Under the pieces are notes generated by a model that was not told the DNA's origin, ran no database searches, and saw only the letters and a list, made by a program, of their open reading frames with translations. A stretch of 64,000 nt of DNA. Origin: Nitrospirillum amazonense. GTDB lineage: Bacteria; Pseudomonadota; Alphaproteobacteria; Azospirillales; Azospirillaceae. The stretch lies in contig NZ_VITV01000002.1 of the NCBI RefSeq assembly GCF_007828035.1, forward strand, positions 496,001-560,000, read 5' to 3'. A program made the position numbers and the translations under genes. Positions within the stretch are counted from its first letter, which is position 1, and every line of letters starts with the position of its first letter. Positions 38,630-47,772 of this stretch are shown piece after piece.

Positions 38630-41059
38630 TCAGGGGGCGACGGCGTTCAACGTGACACGTTGCGGCGGCAGGCCGGGAAGGGCGACATCCACGGTGATAG
38701 CGCCGGCCTGGGTGCCGGCCCGCACAGCGGCGACCACCCGCCCATGGAAGGTGCGCCGCTCACCGGCCTGGAAGCTGCCCGCGTCGCGCGGGTCGCCGTT
38801 GCCCATGCCAGCCAGCGCGCCAGCCCCCGCGACCCACACGGTCACCTGGCGATCGGCGTCCCGCGCATAGACGGGCGTGCCATCGGCATCGGCCAGTTCC
38901 ACCGTCAGATAGGCCAAATCCGCGCCATTGGCCCGCACCGTCGGCCGGTCCAGTGACAGCCGCGCCTGGACGGGCGCGCCGGCGGTGCGCAGTTCCCACC
39001 GCCCCGCCGGCTGGCCATCGCGATAGCCCACGGCGACCAGGCGGCCGGGCGCGTAGGGGACCTGGAAAGTGGCCTTGTATTCACTGTCCACGCCCACCGG
39101 ACGACGGCCCAGGCTGCGGTCGTTCAGGAACAGCTCCACCTCCGGGAATTCGGAGTAGACCACCACCTCCAGCGGCTTGCCCTCCTGCCCCGGCCAGGTC
39201 CAGCTGGGGTGGACGTCATCCAGCGACCAGTCCAGGTGCGGCGGCTGGATGGGGAAGTAATGCCGGTCGGGCAAATCCTCCGTCCCTGGCGGCTGGCGCA
39301 CGAAGGCGGAAATGGGATCGATGCCCGTCCTCCACAGCACCTCGCGGTAATAGGCCGCCGGCCGCTTGCGTCCCGTGGCATCGATCTCGCCGCAATAGGC
39401 CAGGGTCCAGGGATAGGGCGCCAGTTTCTGCCAATCCTGGCTGTAGCCCATCCAGCCGATACCGGCCTCGCCGATGTAATCGACCGCTGTCCAGACGAAA
39501 TCGCCGATCACCCAGGGCATGGTTTCCACCGGCCGCCAATATTGGAAGGCGTCCTTAGGCGTGGACTCGGTGGTCAACATGACCCGGTCGGGGAACTGGA
39601 CATGGTCGGGGCCGAACAGGTGGGCACGGTAGTTGTAGCCCGCCACATCCAGCACGGCGAACTGGCGGGCGTTGTCGGGCCCGTCGATGCTGACCGCCTG
39701 GGTCACGGGGCGGCTGGGGTCCAGGCGGCGCACGCGCTCCGCCAGCCGCCGGCCCGTCTCCGCCCCCTCCGGCGTTCCCTGCTCCGGTATCTCGTTGCCG
39801 ATGCTCCAGAACAGGACGCTGGGATGGTTGCGGCCGCTGACCACCAGGCTGTCCAGATCGGCCGCCCAATCCTGCGCGAAGAAGCGGGCGTAGTCCTGGG
39901 CGCGCTTGGGCTTGTCCCAGGCGTCGAACGCCTCGTCGATGACCAGCATGCCCAGCGCGTCGGCGGCGTCCAGCGTCGCCTGGCTGGCGGGGTTGTGGGC
40001 GCTGCGGATGGCGTTGTAGCCGGCGGCCTTCATCAGCGCCACCTTGCGCACGTCCGCATCGGGCAGGCCGGCGGCCCCGATCATGTAATTGTCGTGATGG
40101 ATGTTGCCGCCCTTCAGCACCACCTTTTGACCGTTGATGCGCAGGCCCTGGCGCGCATCGACGGTGATGGTGCGGATGCCGAAGCGGGTGCGCCGCTCAT
40201 CCTTCAGCGCGCCGCCCACGCGCACCTGCTGCACCAGGGTGTAGAGATTGGGCGCGTCGGGGGACCACAGCGCCGGCCGCTCCACCACCAGCGGCTGCTC
40301 CAGATCCGCACGGCCATTGGCCGCCACCGGCCGCACCTGCCGCGCCTGGGCAACCACGGCGCCGTTGGCCGCCACCACCTGCGACCGCAGCTCGACCGTC
40401 GCCGAGTGCGCCGACCGGTTCACCACCGCCGACCGCACCGCCACCTGCCCCCGCTCCGCCGTCGCCACGGGCGTGGTGATGGCCGTGCCCACCGGGTCGA
40501 GATGGACAGGGTCCAGAATGTCCAGGCTGACGGGGCGGATCAGGCCGGTGCCGGCGTACCAGCGCGACGACGGATCGGGATGGTTGACCCGCACGGCGAT
40601 GACATTGTCGCCGGGGCGCACCTTGCCCGTCAGGTCGAGGCTGAAGGCGGTGTAGCCATAGCGATGCCGCGCCAGCGGCTGGCCATTCAGCCAGATGTCG
40701 GCATCCATGTAGACAGCTTCAAAATTCAGGCGGATGACGCGGGCCGCCTGAACCGCGTCCAGCACCAGGTGCCGGCGGTACCAGGCCTGCCCCCCCGGCA
40801 GGTAGCCGGAGTCCTGCCCGGCGACCGCCTGCGCGTCGAACGGCGGCGTGCCGTCGGCACGATCATCAATGGAGGCGTCATGGGGAACGGTGACCGGCCG
40901 CCAGTCCTTGTCATCGAACGCCACGGCCTCGGCGCCCGCCGCCTCGCCCCGATGGACCCGCCAGCCTGAGATCAGGGGCAGTTGTTCCGCTCGGACAGTG
41001 GTCGACAGGACGGCGACCAGCGCCGTCAGCGCCAGGACGCGGCCGCAGCTTCGTGGCAT
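38630..41059 (-). CDS. GH2 beta-galactosidase, periplasmic
   Basis: The 809-residue GH2 enzyme has the full layout: signal peptide (RVLALTALVAVLSTTVRA), sugar-binding jelly roll (ISGWRVHRGE, NFEAVYMDADIWLNGQPLA), immunoglobulin-like domain, then the barrel with KGGNIHHDNYMIGAAGLPDA, YNAIRSAHNPASQATLDAAD, acid/base Glu in LFWSIGNEIPEQG and nucleophile Glu in VMLTTESTPKDAF. Two C-terminal beta domains follow (EVELFLNDRSLGRRPVGVDS). The ATG at 41059 directly follows an in-frame GTG; GGGAG is upstream. First gene of the GH2-GH29-GH31 operon, about 120 bases downstream of a LacI-type operator. The probable substrate is galactose on xyloglucan oligosaccharides. Confidence 0.9.
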   Translation of the reverse strand: MPRSCGRVLALTALVAVLSTTVRAEQLPLISGWRVHRGEAAGAEAVAFDDKDWRPVTVPHDASIDDRADGTPPFDAQAVAGQDSGYLPGGQAWYRRHLVLDAVQAARVIRLNFEAVYMDADIWLNGQPLARHRYGYTAFSLDLTGKVRPGDNVIAVRVNHPDPSSRWYAGTGLIRPVSLDILDPVHLDPVGTAITTPVATAERGQVAVRSAVVNRSAHSATVELRSQVVAANGAVVAQARQVRPVAANGRADLEQPLVVERPALWSPDAPNLYTLVQQVRVGGALKDERRTRFGIRTITVDARQGLRINGQKVVLKGGNIHHDNYMIGAAGLPDADVRKVALMKAAGYNAIRSAHNPASQATLDAADALGMLVIDEAFDAWDKPKRAQDYARFFAQDWAADLDSLVVSGRNHPSVLFWSIGNEIPEQGTPEGAETGRRLAERVRRLDPSRPVTQAVSIDGPDNARQFAVLDVAGYNYRAHLFGPDHVQFPDRVMLTTESTPKDAFQYWRPVETMPWVIGDFVWTAVDYIGEAGIGWMGYSQDWQKLAPYPWTLAYCGEIDATGRKRPAAYYREVLWRTGIDPISAFVRQPPGTEDLPDRHYFPIQPPHLDWSLDDVHPSWTWPGQEGKPLEVVVYSEFPEVELFLNDRSLGRRPVGVDSEYKATFQVPYAPGRLVAVGYRDGQPAGRWELRTAGAPVQARLSLDRPTVRANGADLAYLTVELADADGTPVYARDADRQVTVWVAGAGALAGMGNGDPRDAGSFQAGERRTFHGRVVAAVRAGTQAGAITVDVALPGLPPQRVTLNAVAP

Positions 41060-41178
41060 CACGCTGTTCTCCCTGGGACCCGCATCCCTGTGTCACGGCG
41101 GGCCCTTGCTTATTGTGGCGCCACCAGCAGCCGCGGCCGCCCGGCTCGCCGTGCGGCAGGCCGGGTGGACCGCGCCTG

Positions 41179-41230
41179 TGATAGCGCTAACATCCATATC
41201 CATTTGTCTGAGTAATCAGCTTTATGTCAA
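41179..41230 (-). promoter_or_regulatory. Promoter with LacI-type operator for the GH2-GH29-GH31 operon
   Basis: On the minus strand, TTGACA (41230-41225) is a perfect -35 box. A weak -10 (ACAAAT, 41207-41202) follows after 17 bases, and TGTTAGCGCTATCA (41192-41179) lies where the transcript should start. The last differs at one position from the palindrome TGTTAGCGCTAACA used by LacI-family sugar repressors such as Caulobacter XylR. Repressor binding here would block transcription initiation. No LacI-family gene is in the window. Confidence 0.72.
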
Positions 41231-41282
41231 CAGGGCACGGAATGATGGGGGCGCGCCGGCACGACGCCCCCACCCGTACGGC

Positions 41283-41840
41283 TCACGGCAGAAAGGCCTG
41301 GTTATCCCGCATTTGCTTCAGCATGTCCTTGCCGGCCTCGTTCACGACCTGACCGAAGGCGCCGTACATCATGTCCAGGCTGGCGCGGGCGACAGGGCCG
41401 CCGGGGTCGGTCTTCTCCGGCGGTATCCAGGGGTATTCGCCGCCGTCCTCCTCCCCCGTTTTCGGATTGACCAGGGACACCAGATGCATGGTTTGGACAT
41501 AGCCATGATCGGTCATGTCCTTGGTCTGGGCCAGGAGATACAGGGTGGGACCGATCAGGCTGCCGCCCGGGAAGCTGGACATGAAGCGCTGCCGGTCCGC
41601 CGCCTGGGCGCCATCCGCGCTCAATCTCCCATACAGCGCGTCGGCATCGGCCGTGCCGCCTTGGCCGGACGCGACGGCGGCTTCCACCTCTTTGGCACCG
41701 AGGACGCCATCCTTGTCAGTGTCACTGACCTCAAAAATCTGGCCCAGCGCCGACTGCCTGGCGGCGGTGTCATCGCCGGGCGATCCCAGGTGGTTGACAC
41801 CGGTGGCGACCCCGCGATTGATGACAGGCATCATGTTCAT
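41283..41840 (-). CDS. EF-hand domain protein of unknown function
   Basis: This 185-residue protein has no signal peptide. One canonical EF-hand loop is visible (DTDKDGVLGAKE, with Asp at positions 1, 3 and 5 and Glu at 12, about residues 40-51), preceded by the helix ARQSALGQIFEVS. The C-terminal half (LIGPTLYLLAQTKDMTDHGY, VQTMHLVSLVNPKTGEEDGG, RASLDMMYGAFGQVVNEAG) is not recognised. Calcium binding is likely from the loop; no function follows from the neighbours. It is a single-gene unit downstream of, but oriented like, the CBS-BON gene. Confidence 0.7.
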   Translation of the reverse strand: MNMMPVINRGVATGVNHLGSPGDDTAARQSALGQIFEVSDTDKDGVLGAKEVEAAVASGQGGTADADALYGRLSADGAQAADRQRFMSSFPGGSLIGPTLYLLAQTKDMTDHGYVQTMHLVSLVNPKTGEEDGGEYPWIPPEKTDPGGPVARASLDMMYGAFGQVVNEAGKDMLKQMRDNQAFLP

Positions 41841-41936
41841 CGCTCCCCTCCCGCAAATCTATCGATGGGTGACGGACGACAAACATGCAACTTTTAAGCC
41901 AAGGACAAGCCCTTGATTCCCGGGTTATCGTCCGCC

Positions 41937-41964
41937 GGCGGCACCGGAAAGGGCGGGTGCCGCC
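41937..41964 (-). terminator. Hairpin downstream of the CBS-BON gene
   Basis: GGCGGCACC and GGTGCCGCC pair perfectly around a 10-base loop, 37 bases after the CBS-BON stop codon. No T-run follows on the minus strand, so it may only stabilise the mRNA end. Confidence 0.4.
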
Positions 41965-42000
41965 GGTCAAAATCTGCCGGGCATGCCGGCGAAAGCTGCC

Positions 42001-42789
42001 TCACGCCACGAAGGCGTTGTCGACGCCGGCCCAGCCGGGCAGGCCCTCGGCCACCACCAGGTGGTCGCGCACCTCCCGCACGCCGGGGCCGTTCTCCGCC
42101 ACCACGCGGAAGGCCTGGGCCACCCGGGCGTCGTAGACGGCACCGGTCAGGGTGACGATACCGTTTTCCACCACCACATCCACCCGGCTGTCGGCCCACC
42201 AGCGCTTATCAGCCAGTTCCATCAGCAGACGGTAGCGGATTTCGGCGTCCAGCAGCGGCGGCTCCTCCCCCCGAGGGGTGGCCAGGTCGAAAGTGTGCAG
42301 CAGGGCCCGCACCACGTCCGCGCGGCTGATGACACCGGCCAGGTGGCCGTGAGCCAGCACCGGCAGCCGCTTCACCTTGTGGCGGTCCATCAGGGCGACG
42401 GCGGTGGCGATGTCGTCGTCCACGTCCACGGTCAGGACGTCGCGGGTCATCACCTCCTCCACCCGGCGGCCATGCATCTTGCTGTACTGGTCCGCCTGGT
42501 CGCCCGGGGTGGTGAACATGCGCTGCCACCAGCGGTCGTGGACCTCGGTCCCCGTTTCGGCCCGGCGCATGAGGTCGCCCTCGGTCAGGACGCCGACGAC
42601 GCGGCAGCCGCCACCGTCGGCGGCGGCGTCATCCTCCACCACGGGCAGGCCGCTGACGCGGTTGCGCACCATCAGGCGCAGGGCATCGACCAGGGGGGTC
42701 TCGGGGCGCACGGTCAGGACGCCAGGCGTCATGATCTGGCGGACGGCGGTGGGCTTGAAAATCTCTAAGGTCGGGGCGGGCGCGGCCAT
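42001..42789 (-). CDS. CBS-pair and BON domain protein
   Basis: The 262-residue protein has two CBS motifs (VRQIMTPGVLTVRPETPLVD with VSGLPVVEDD and VVGVLTEGDLMRR; VEEVMTRDVLTVDVDDDIAT with VKRLPVLAHGHLAGVISRAD) and a C-terminal BON domain (WADSRVDVVVENGIVTLTGA, ENGPGVREVRDHL). CBS pairs bind adenine nucleotides and BON domains often bind phospholipid or small ligands; the combination is common in alphaproteobacteria but not assigned a process. The ATG at 42789 has GGAGG 9-13 bases upstream; an upstream in-frame ATG lacks one. It follows the EIIA-like gene on the same strand after about 100 bases, downstream of the kdp operon. Confidence 0.87.
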   Translation of the reverse strand: MAAPAPTLEIFKPTAVRQIMTPGVLTVRPETPLVDALRLMVRNRVSGLPVVEDDAAADGGGCRVVGVLTEGDLMRRAETGTEVHDRWWQRMFTTPGDQADQYSKMHGRRVEEVMTRDVLTVDVDDDIATAVALMDRHKVKRLPVLAHGHLAGVISRADVVRALLHTFDLATPRGEEPPLLDAEIRYRLLMELADKRWWADSRVDVVVENGIVTLTGAVYDARVAQAFRVVAENGPGVREVRDHLVVAEGLPGWAGVDNAFVA

Positions 42790-42896
42790 GACGGCATCCT
42801 CCGGTTGGGATGCCGCCATAGTGGGCTTAAGACCGGCACGCGTCCTTGATGCGGCTCAATTCAGCGGCCGCATGTATCCTGGAAAAAACGGTGACC

Positions 42897-43460
42897 TCAG
42901 CAGGCGGCCCCTGCATCCAGGATGGGGGCGACCAGGGCGTGCAAGGACAGGGCGTCCGGCGCGGCGCGCAGGGTGGCGGCCAGGCCGGGGGTGCGCAGGG
43001 CGCGGCTGATGCGGGCCAGGGCCTGCAGATGGGCGTTGCCGCAATGGACGGGGGTCAGCAGGCCGAAGACCAGATCCACGGGCGCGCCGTCGATGGCCTC
43101 GAACTCCACCGGCTTGGCCAGGCGGACGAAGGCGCCGATGGGGCGGGTGATGCTGCTGAAGCGAGCGTGGGGGATGGCGATGCCGGCGCCAACGCCGGTG
43201 GAGCCCAGCGCCTCACGGGCGCGCAGATCGTCCAGGACGGCGCCGACATCCAGCGCGCCGGCGGCTGCGATGCGCAGGGCGATTTCCTTCAGGACGGCGT
43301 CCTTGGAAGCCACCGAAAGGCCCAGCCCGACGGAGGACGGCGCCAGGGAGGAACCGGTGCCGGAAGGGGCAGATGACGGATCGGATGCGATCGACGCCAT
43401 GACGTCAGCGACCTTGGGAGCGGCGAAGGCCCATCGGGACGCCACGCTGGAGCGGAGCAT
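42897..43460 (-). CDS. PTS EIIA(Ntr)-like protein (PtsN type)
   Basis: The 187 residues include a fructose/mannitol-type EIIA domain from about residue 45: VASKDAVLKEIALRIAAAG, the phosphorylated His in GVGAGIAIPHARFSSITR, VFGLLTPVHCGNAHLQALAR. The N-terminal 40 residues are longer than in E. coli PtsN (163 residues), so the start may instead be the ATG at 43400 (MASIASD). EIIA(Ntr) is the end of the regulatory PTS-Ntr relay. In E. coli, dephosphorylated PtsN binds KdpD and stimulates kdp expression and also inhibits TrkA. Here the gene lies 143 bases downstream of kdpE on the same strand, away from the usual rpoN locus, which suggests a potassium-related role (inference). Confidence 0.85.
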   Translation of the reverse strand: MLRSSVASRWAFAAPKVADVMASIASDPSSAPSGTGSSLAPSSVGLGLSVASKDAVLKEIALRIAAAGALDVGAVLDDLRAREALGSTGVGAGIAIPHARFSSITRPIGAFVRLAKPVEFEAIDGAPVDLVFGLLTPVHCGNAHLQALARISRALRTPGLAATLRAAPDALSLHALVAPILDAGAAC

Positions 43461-43603
43461 GAAAACAACCGTACTGGTGACCGATGGCCGTCAAATAAGC
43501 GATCTCGGGGCCTTTGGGAAGCCCCAACTGCGACAGCATAACGCGCCTGCCCGCAGGGTATGGATGCCCGTCCACGATTCGTTTCCTTAAGATCCCTATT
43601 GAA

Positions 43604-44305
43604 TCAAAGAGATTCCTCACTAATGACCAGGCGGTAGCCGATGCCGGGTTCCGTCTGAATGATTCCCGGCGCGTTGGGGTCGTTTTCAATCTTCTGGCGC
43701 AGCATGCGGATATAGACCCGCAAGTACTGCACCTCGTCTTCCTTGGCGGGTCCCCAGACTTCCTTGAGGATTTGCCGGTGGGTCAGAATCTTACCGGCGT
43801 GCGCCGCCAGGAAGCGCAGCAGGTCGAACTCCGTGGGCGACAGGTGCAGCTTCTCCGACCCCCGCGTCACCTGCCGGTTGATGAGGTCAATCTCCAGCCC
43901 GCCGGCGTTCACCACCGACCGGCCGCCCTGTTGCTGCACGGCGTGGCGCAGGGCCGCGCGGATGCGGGCCATCAGTTCCGCCGTGCCGAAGGGCTTGGTG
44001 ACATAGTCGTCGGCACCCAGGTCCAGCGCCGCCACCTTGTCCTCCTCCTGGTCTCGGCTGGACAGGATGATGATGGGCGTGGGGCGTTCGGCCTTCAGCT
44101 TGCCCACCAGGTCCAGGCCGTCGCCATCGGGCAGGCCCAGATCCAGCAGGATGAGGTCCACGCCCGGCAGGCGGGCCTGCACCAGCCCCTCCTGCGCCGT
44201 CGCCGCTTCCACCAAAGTCCAGCCCTGGGGGGCCAGCACGGCGCGCAGCAGGCGGCGGATGGCCACCTCGTCCTCGATCACCAGGATGCGATGGGGTTTG
44301 CTCAT
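43604..44305 (-). CDS. kdpE: Response regulator KdpE
   Basis: A 233-residue OmpR/PhoB-type regulator. REC starts with RILVIEDEVAIRRLLRAVL and has its phosphoacceptor Asp in LILLDLGLPDGDG and Lys in YVTKPFGTAEL. The winged HTH ends with LSPTEFDLLRFLAAHAGKIL, THRQILKEVWGP and YLRVYIRMLRQKIE. It should bind the kdp promoter when phosphorylated by KdpD under potassium limitation. A candidate binding region is the conserved element at 52020-52062, repeated upstream of the porin gene. It is the last kdp gene, 26 bases after kdpD. Confidence 0.96.
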   Translation of the reverse strand: MSKPHRILVIEDEVAIRRLLRAVLAPQGWTLVEAATAQEGLVQARLPGVDLILLDLGLPDGDGLDLVGKLKAERPTPIIILSSRDQEEDKVAALDLGADDYVTKPFGTAELMARIRAALRHAVQQQGGRSVVNAGGLEIDLINRQVTRGSEKLHLSPTEFDLLRFLAAHAGKILTHRQILKEVWGPAKEDEVQYLRVYIRMLRQKIENDPNAPGIIQTEPGIGYRLVISEESL

Positions 44306-44331
44306 GATCTCAACTCTATTCCAACATGCTC

Positions 44332-47034
44332 TTACCCGAGAACCCAGGCATCTAGCGCATCATCGGTGGGCAGCGTCAGTTCAAAGACGGCGCCGGTCTT
44401 GTCGGTACGGTTGGCAGCCTTGATGGTGCCGCCCAGGGCGGTCATGAAGCCGCGGCATATGGCCAGACCCAGGCCGGTGCCGGCCTGGCGATGGTCCCGC
44501 GCCTCCACCCGGTAGAATTTGTCGAAGATGCGTTCCAGGCTGTCGGGCGGGATGCCCACGCCCTCATCCATCACCCGGATGACGACATGGTTGTGCCGCC
44601 GCGCCGCCGACACCGCCACCCGCGCCTCGGGCCCGGAATATTTGGCAGCGTTGTCCAGTAGGTTGAACAGCACCTGTTCCAGCAGCAGGTAGTCGGTGCG
44701 CACCAGCGGCAGATCGGCTGCCAAATCCAGGTCCAGCGGCCGGCCGGCCAGGATGGGCTTGGCCCGCTGGGTGGCGGTATGCACCACGTCCACCAGATCC
44801 GTCGGCTCGCGGCGGATGTCCAACCCGGCCTCCAGCCGCGTCATGTCCAGCAGGTTGCGCACGAAGCGTCCCATGCGCTCCGCCTCCACCAGCAGGTCGC
44901 CGGTCAGCTGGGCGCGGGTGGCGCGCTCCAGCCCCTCCCCCTCCGCCTTGAGGGTGGTGGCGGTGCCGATGATGGCGGCCAGCGGCGTGCGCAAATCATG
45001 GGACAGCGAGGTCAGCATGGCGGAGCGCAGGCGCTCCGTCTCCCCCTCCAGCCGGGCCTTGTCGATGTCCTGCACCAGCTTCACCCGCTCGATGGCCACG
45101 GCGGCCTGGTCCATGATGGCATCCAGCAGACGGCGCTGGTCGGGTGTCAGGATGGGGCCGGGGTCGTCGGTGTCCACGCCCACCACCGCCACCACGCCCC
45201 GTTCCGTCCGCACGGGCAGGAACAGGCGCTGGGTTCCCGGCAGCGTGGGCGCACCGCGCCCTGCCGGCTTGGCGTTGTCATAGGCCCAGCGCGCGGCGGC
45301 CAGATCCATCTCCCCCACCTGGTCCTCCGGCGGGTAGCCCGCCTTCACCTCCAGCGCGCCATGGTCGTCGGGCATCAGCAGCACGACGCGCACCTTCAGC
45401 AGCAGCGCCACCTGGTGGGTGGTGGCCCACAGCAAATCCTCCATCTCGCCGATGCCGGCCAGCTTGCGCGCGAAGGAGAACATCTGCGCGGTGATGCGGG
45501 CGCGGTTGGCGGCGATGGTCGCCTGCTCCCTCACCCGCGCCGTCAGGCGGCTGGTGAAGACGGCGACGATGGTGAAGAACACCAGCGCCACCACGTTGGA
45601 CGGGTCGCGGATGGTGAAGGTGTACAGCGGCGGCAGGAAGAAGAAGTTGTAGGCCAGCACGCTGAGGCAGGAGGCGAACAGCGAGGGGCCGTAGCCGTGC
45701 AGGATGGCGCTGGCCAGGACGGCGGCGATGTAGACGAGCGACAGGTTGCGCACATCCATGGCGTTGCCCAGCAGGCTGCCTGCCACGGTGGCCAGCGCCA
45801 CCATCAAGGTGGCGACGCCATAGGGCTGCCACGCCAGGCCGCTGGATTCCGGCCGCGTCCGCACCATCTTGGGCGGGATCTCATCCGCCTCCACCGCGTC
45901 GCCGGCGATGACGTGCACGGAGATGGTGCCGGCCTTGCGCACCAGCTCATGCACCACCGAGCCGTGCACAATCTCGAACCAGCGCGGCCGTTCGGACTTG
46001 CCGATGATGATGTGGGTGAAGTTGTTGGCGCGGGCATAGCCCAGCACATCGGCGGCGATGGTGCGGCCGGGCACGGTGATGGCCTCGCCCCCCAGCTGCT
46101 CCGCCAGGCGCAGGGTGTCGGCGATGCGGTCGCGCGCCGCCTCCGTCAGGCGCTGGGTGCGCGCGGTTTCCACGTACAGGGCGGTGAAGCGGGTCTTCAG
46201 CCGGTCGGCCAGGCGCTTGGCGTAGCGCACCAGGCCGCCGGCGGTCCTGTCCTCGGACACGCAGACCAGCACGCGGTCGCCCGCCGCCCAGGGGCCCTGG
46301 ATAGCGTGGCGCTGCATGTAGGACAGCATCTGGTCGTCCACCCGCTGCGCCGTCCGCCGCAGCGCCAGCTCACGCAGGGCCGTCAGATTGCCGGGGGAGA
46401 AGTAGTGCTTCAGCGCCCGCTGCGCCTGCTCGCGGATATAGACCTTGCCCTCGTTCAGGCGCTTGATCAGGTCCTGCGGCGGCAGGTCGATGACCTCGAT
46501 CTCGTCCGCCATTTCCAGCACGCTGTCCGGCACCGTCTCGCGCACGCGGATGCGGGTGATCTGCGCCACCACGTCGTTCAGACTTTCCACATGCTGGATG
46601 TTCAGGGTGGTCAGCACGTCGATGCCGGCGGCCAGCAGCTCCTCCACATCGGAATAGCGCTTGGCGTGGCGGCTGCCGGCGGCGTTGGTGTGGGCCAGCT
46701 CATCCACCAGGGCCAGGCGGGGACGGCGGCGCAGCAGGGCGTCGATGTCCATCTCCTCCAGGGTGCGGCCCTTGTACTCCAGCACCCGGCGGGGCACGAC
46801 CTCCAGCCCGGCCACCATGGCCTCGGTCTCGCGCCGGCCGTGGGTTTCCACCACGCCCACCACCACGTCCACGCCTTCGGCCTTCAGCTGTCGCGCCGTC
46901 TCCAGCATCTGGTAGGTCTTGCCCACGCCCGGGGCGGCCCCCAGGTAGATGCGCAGCTTGCCGCGACGCTCCTGCATAGCCTGGCTCAGCAGGGCGTCGG
47001 GGGACGGGCGGTTGGTGTAGTCGGCGTTGGTCAC
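44332..47034 (-). CDS. kdpD: Sensor histidine kinase KdpD
   Basis: The 900-residue potassium sensor has the N-terminal KdpD domain with Walker A (IYLGAAPGVGKTYQMLE), DELAHTNAAGSRHAKRYSDV and TTLNIQHVESLNDVV; a Usp-like domain (about 250-375; VLVCVSEDRTAGGLVR, HIIIGKSERPRWFEI); four closely spaced TM helices (about 400-500); a GAF domain; HisKA with the His in LTSLSHDLRTPLAAIIG; and ATPase boxes NLLDNAAKYS, DEGVGIP and [12 protein letters not shown]. The start is GTG with a weak Shine-Dalgarno. It phosphorylates KdpE at low potassium. It lies about 110 bases after kdpC and is followed by kdpE. Confidence 0.97.
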   Translation of the reverse strand: MTNADYTNRPSPDALLSQAMQERRGKLRIYLGAAPGVGKTYQMLETARQLKAEGVDVVVGVVETHGRRETEAMVAGLEVVPRRVLEYKGRTLEEMDIDALLRRRPRLALVDELAHTNAAGSRHAKRYSDVEELLAAGIDVLTTLNIQHVESLNDVVAQITRIRVRETVPDSVLEMADEIEVIDLPPQDLIKRLNEGKVYIREQAQRALKHYFSPGNLTALRELALRRTAQRVDDQMLSYMQRHAIQGPWAAGDRVLVCVSEDRTAGGLVRYAKRLADRLKTRFTALYVETARTQRLTEAARDRIADTLRLAEQLGGEAITVPGRTIAADVLGYARANNFTHIIIGKSERPRWFEIVHGSVVHELVRKAGTISVHVIAGDAVEADEIPPKMVRTRPESSGLAWQPYGVATLMVALATVAGSLLGNAMDVRNLSLVYIAAVLASAILHGYGPSLFASCLSVLAYNFFFLPPLYTFTIRDPSNVVALVFFTIVAVFTSRLTARVREQATIAANRARITAQMFSFARKLAGIGEMEDLLWATTHQVALLLKVRVVLLMPDDHGALEVKAGYPPEDQVGEMDLAAARWAYDNAKPAGRGAPTLPGTQRLFLPVRTERGVVAVVGVDTDDPGPILTPDQRRLLDAIMDQAAVAIERVKLVQDIDKARLEGETERLRSAMLTSLSHDLRTPLAAIIGTATTLKAEGEGLERATRAQLTGDLLVEAERMGRFVRNLLDMTRLEAGLDIRREPTDLVDVVHTATQRAKPILAGRPLDLDLAADLPLVRTDYLLLEQVLFNLLDNAAKYSGPEARVAVSAARRHNHVVIRVMDEGVGIPPDSLERIFDKFYRVEARDHRQAGTGLGLAICRGFMTALGGTIKAANRTDKTGAVFELTLPTDDALDAWVLG

Positions 47035-47144
47035 GGGTGGTCTTTCGAAGGCCCAAGCGCAAACGGCAAAAGCCGCCGCCCCGGAACGTTGGCCGACAAT
47101 AGCGCCAACGGATCCGAAGCGGCGAGCTTTTCCCTTTAAGACAA

Positions 47145-47756
47145 TCAGTTACCTGACGGGTGCGCGGCGTCCAGGGCGCGGTTCAGCGCCAGGACGTTCA
47201 CGTGCGGCTCCCCGATCAGGCCCAGCAGGCGGCCTTCGACATGGGCATCCACCAGGGCGCGCACGGCGGCCTCGGTCATCCCCCGGGCCTTCGCCACGCG
47301 CGCCACCTGGTAATAGGCGCCGGCGGGCGAGATGTCGGGATCCAGGCCACTGGCCGAGGCGGTCACCAGGTCCACCGGCACCGGGTGGTCCTTGGTGGCG
47401 CCGTATTTCTCCGCGTCGCCGGCGATGCGGTCGACCAGCGCCTTGGAGGTGGGCCCCAGGTTGGAGCCCATGGAGTTGGCGGCGTTGTAGGGGGCGGCCA
47501 CCGTCTTGGTGCTGTCGTTGGGGTCGGTGTCGGTGGTCACCGACGGGCGGCCCCAGAAGTACTTCTCCGACGTGAAGTTCTGGCCGATCAGCGTGGACCC
47601 GATGACCGTGCCGTCCTTGGCGGTGATCAGGCTGCCGTTGGCCTGGCGCGGGAACAGGACGCGGGCGATGCCGGTCATGCCCAGGGGATAGATCAGGCCG
47701 CAGACGACGGTGAAGAAGACGGCCAGCGAGATGGCCGGACGGATTTGCTTGAGCAT
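47145..47756 (-). CDS. kdpC: Potassium-transporting ATPase subunit C
   Basis: A 203-residue single-pass membrane subunit that assists potassium binding and ATP hydrolysis in KdpFABC. The N-terminal helix [20 protein letters not shown] is followed by [14 protein letters not shown] (family signature SxxYFxxRPS), then [34 protein letters not shown] and the closing [21 protein letters not shown] lies 11-18 bases before the ATG, and kdpB ends 16 bases upstream. Confidence 0.97.
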   Translation of the reverse strand: MLKQIRPAISLAVFFTVVCGLIYPLGMTGIARVLFPRQANGSLITAKDGTVIGSTLIGQNFTSEKYFWGRPSVTTDTDPNDSTKTVAAPYNAANSMGSNLGPTSKALVDRIAGDAEKYGATKDHPVPVDLVTASASGLDPDISPAGAYYQVARVAKARGMTEAAVRALVDAHVEGRLLGLIGEPHVNVLALNRALDAAHPSGN

Positions 47757-47772
47757 GGCTCTCGGGCCTCCT

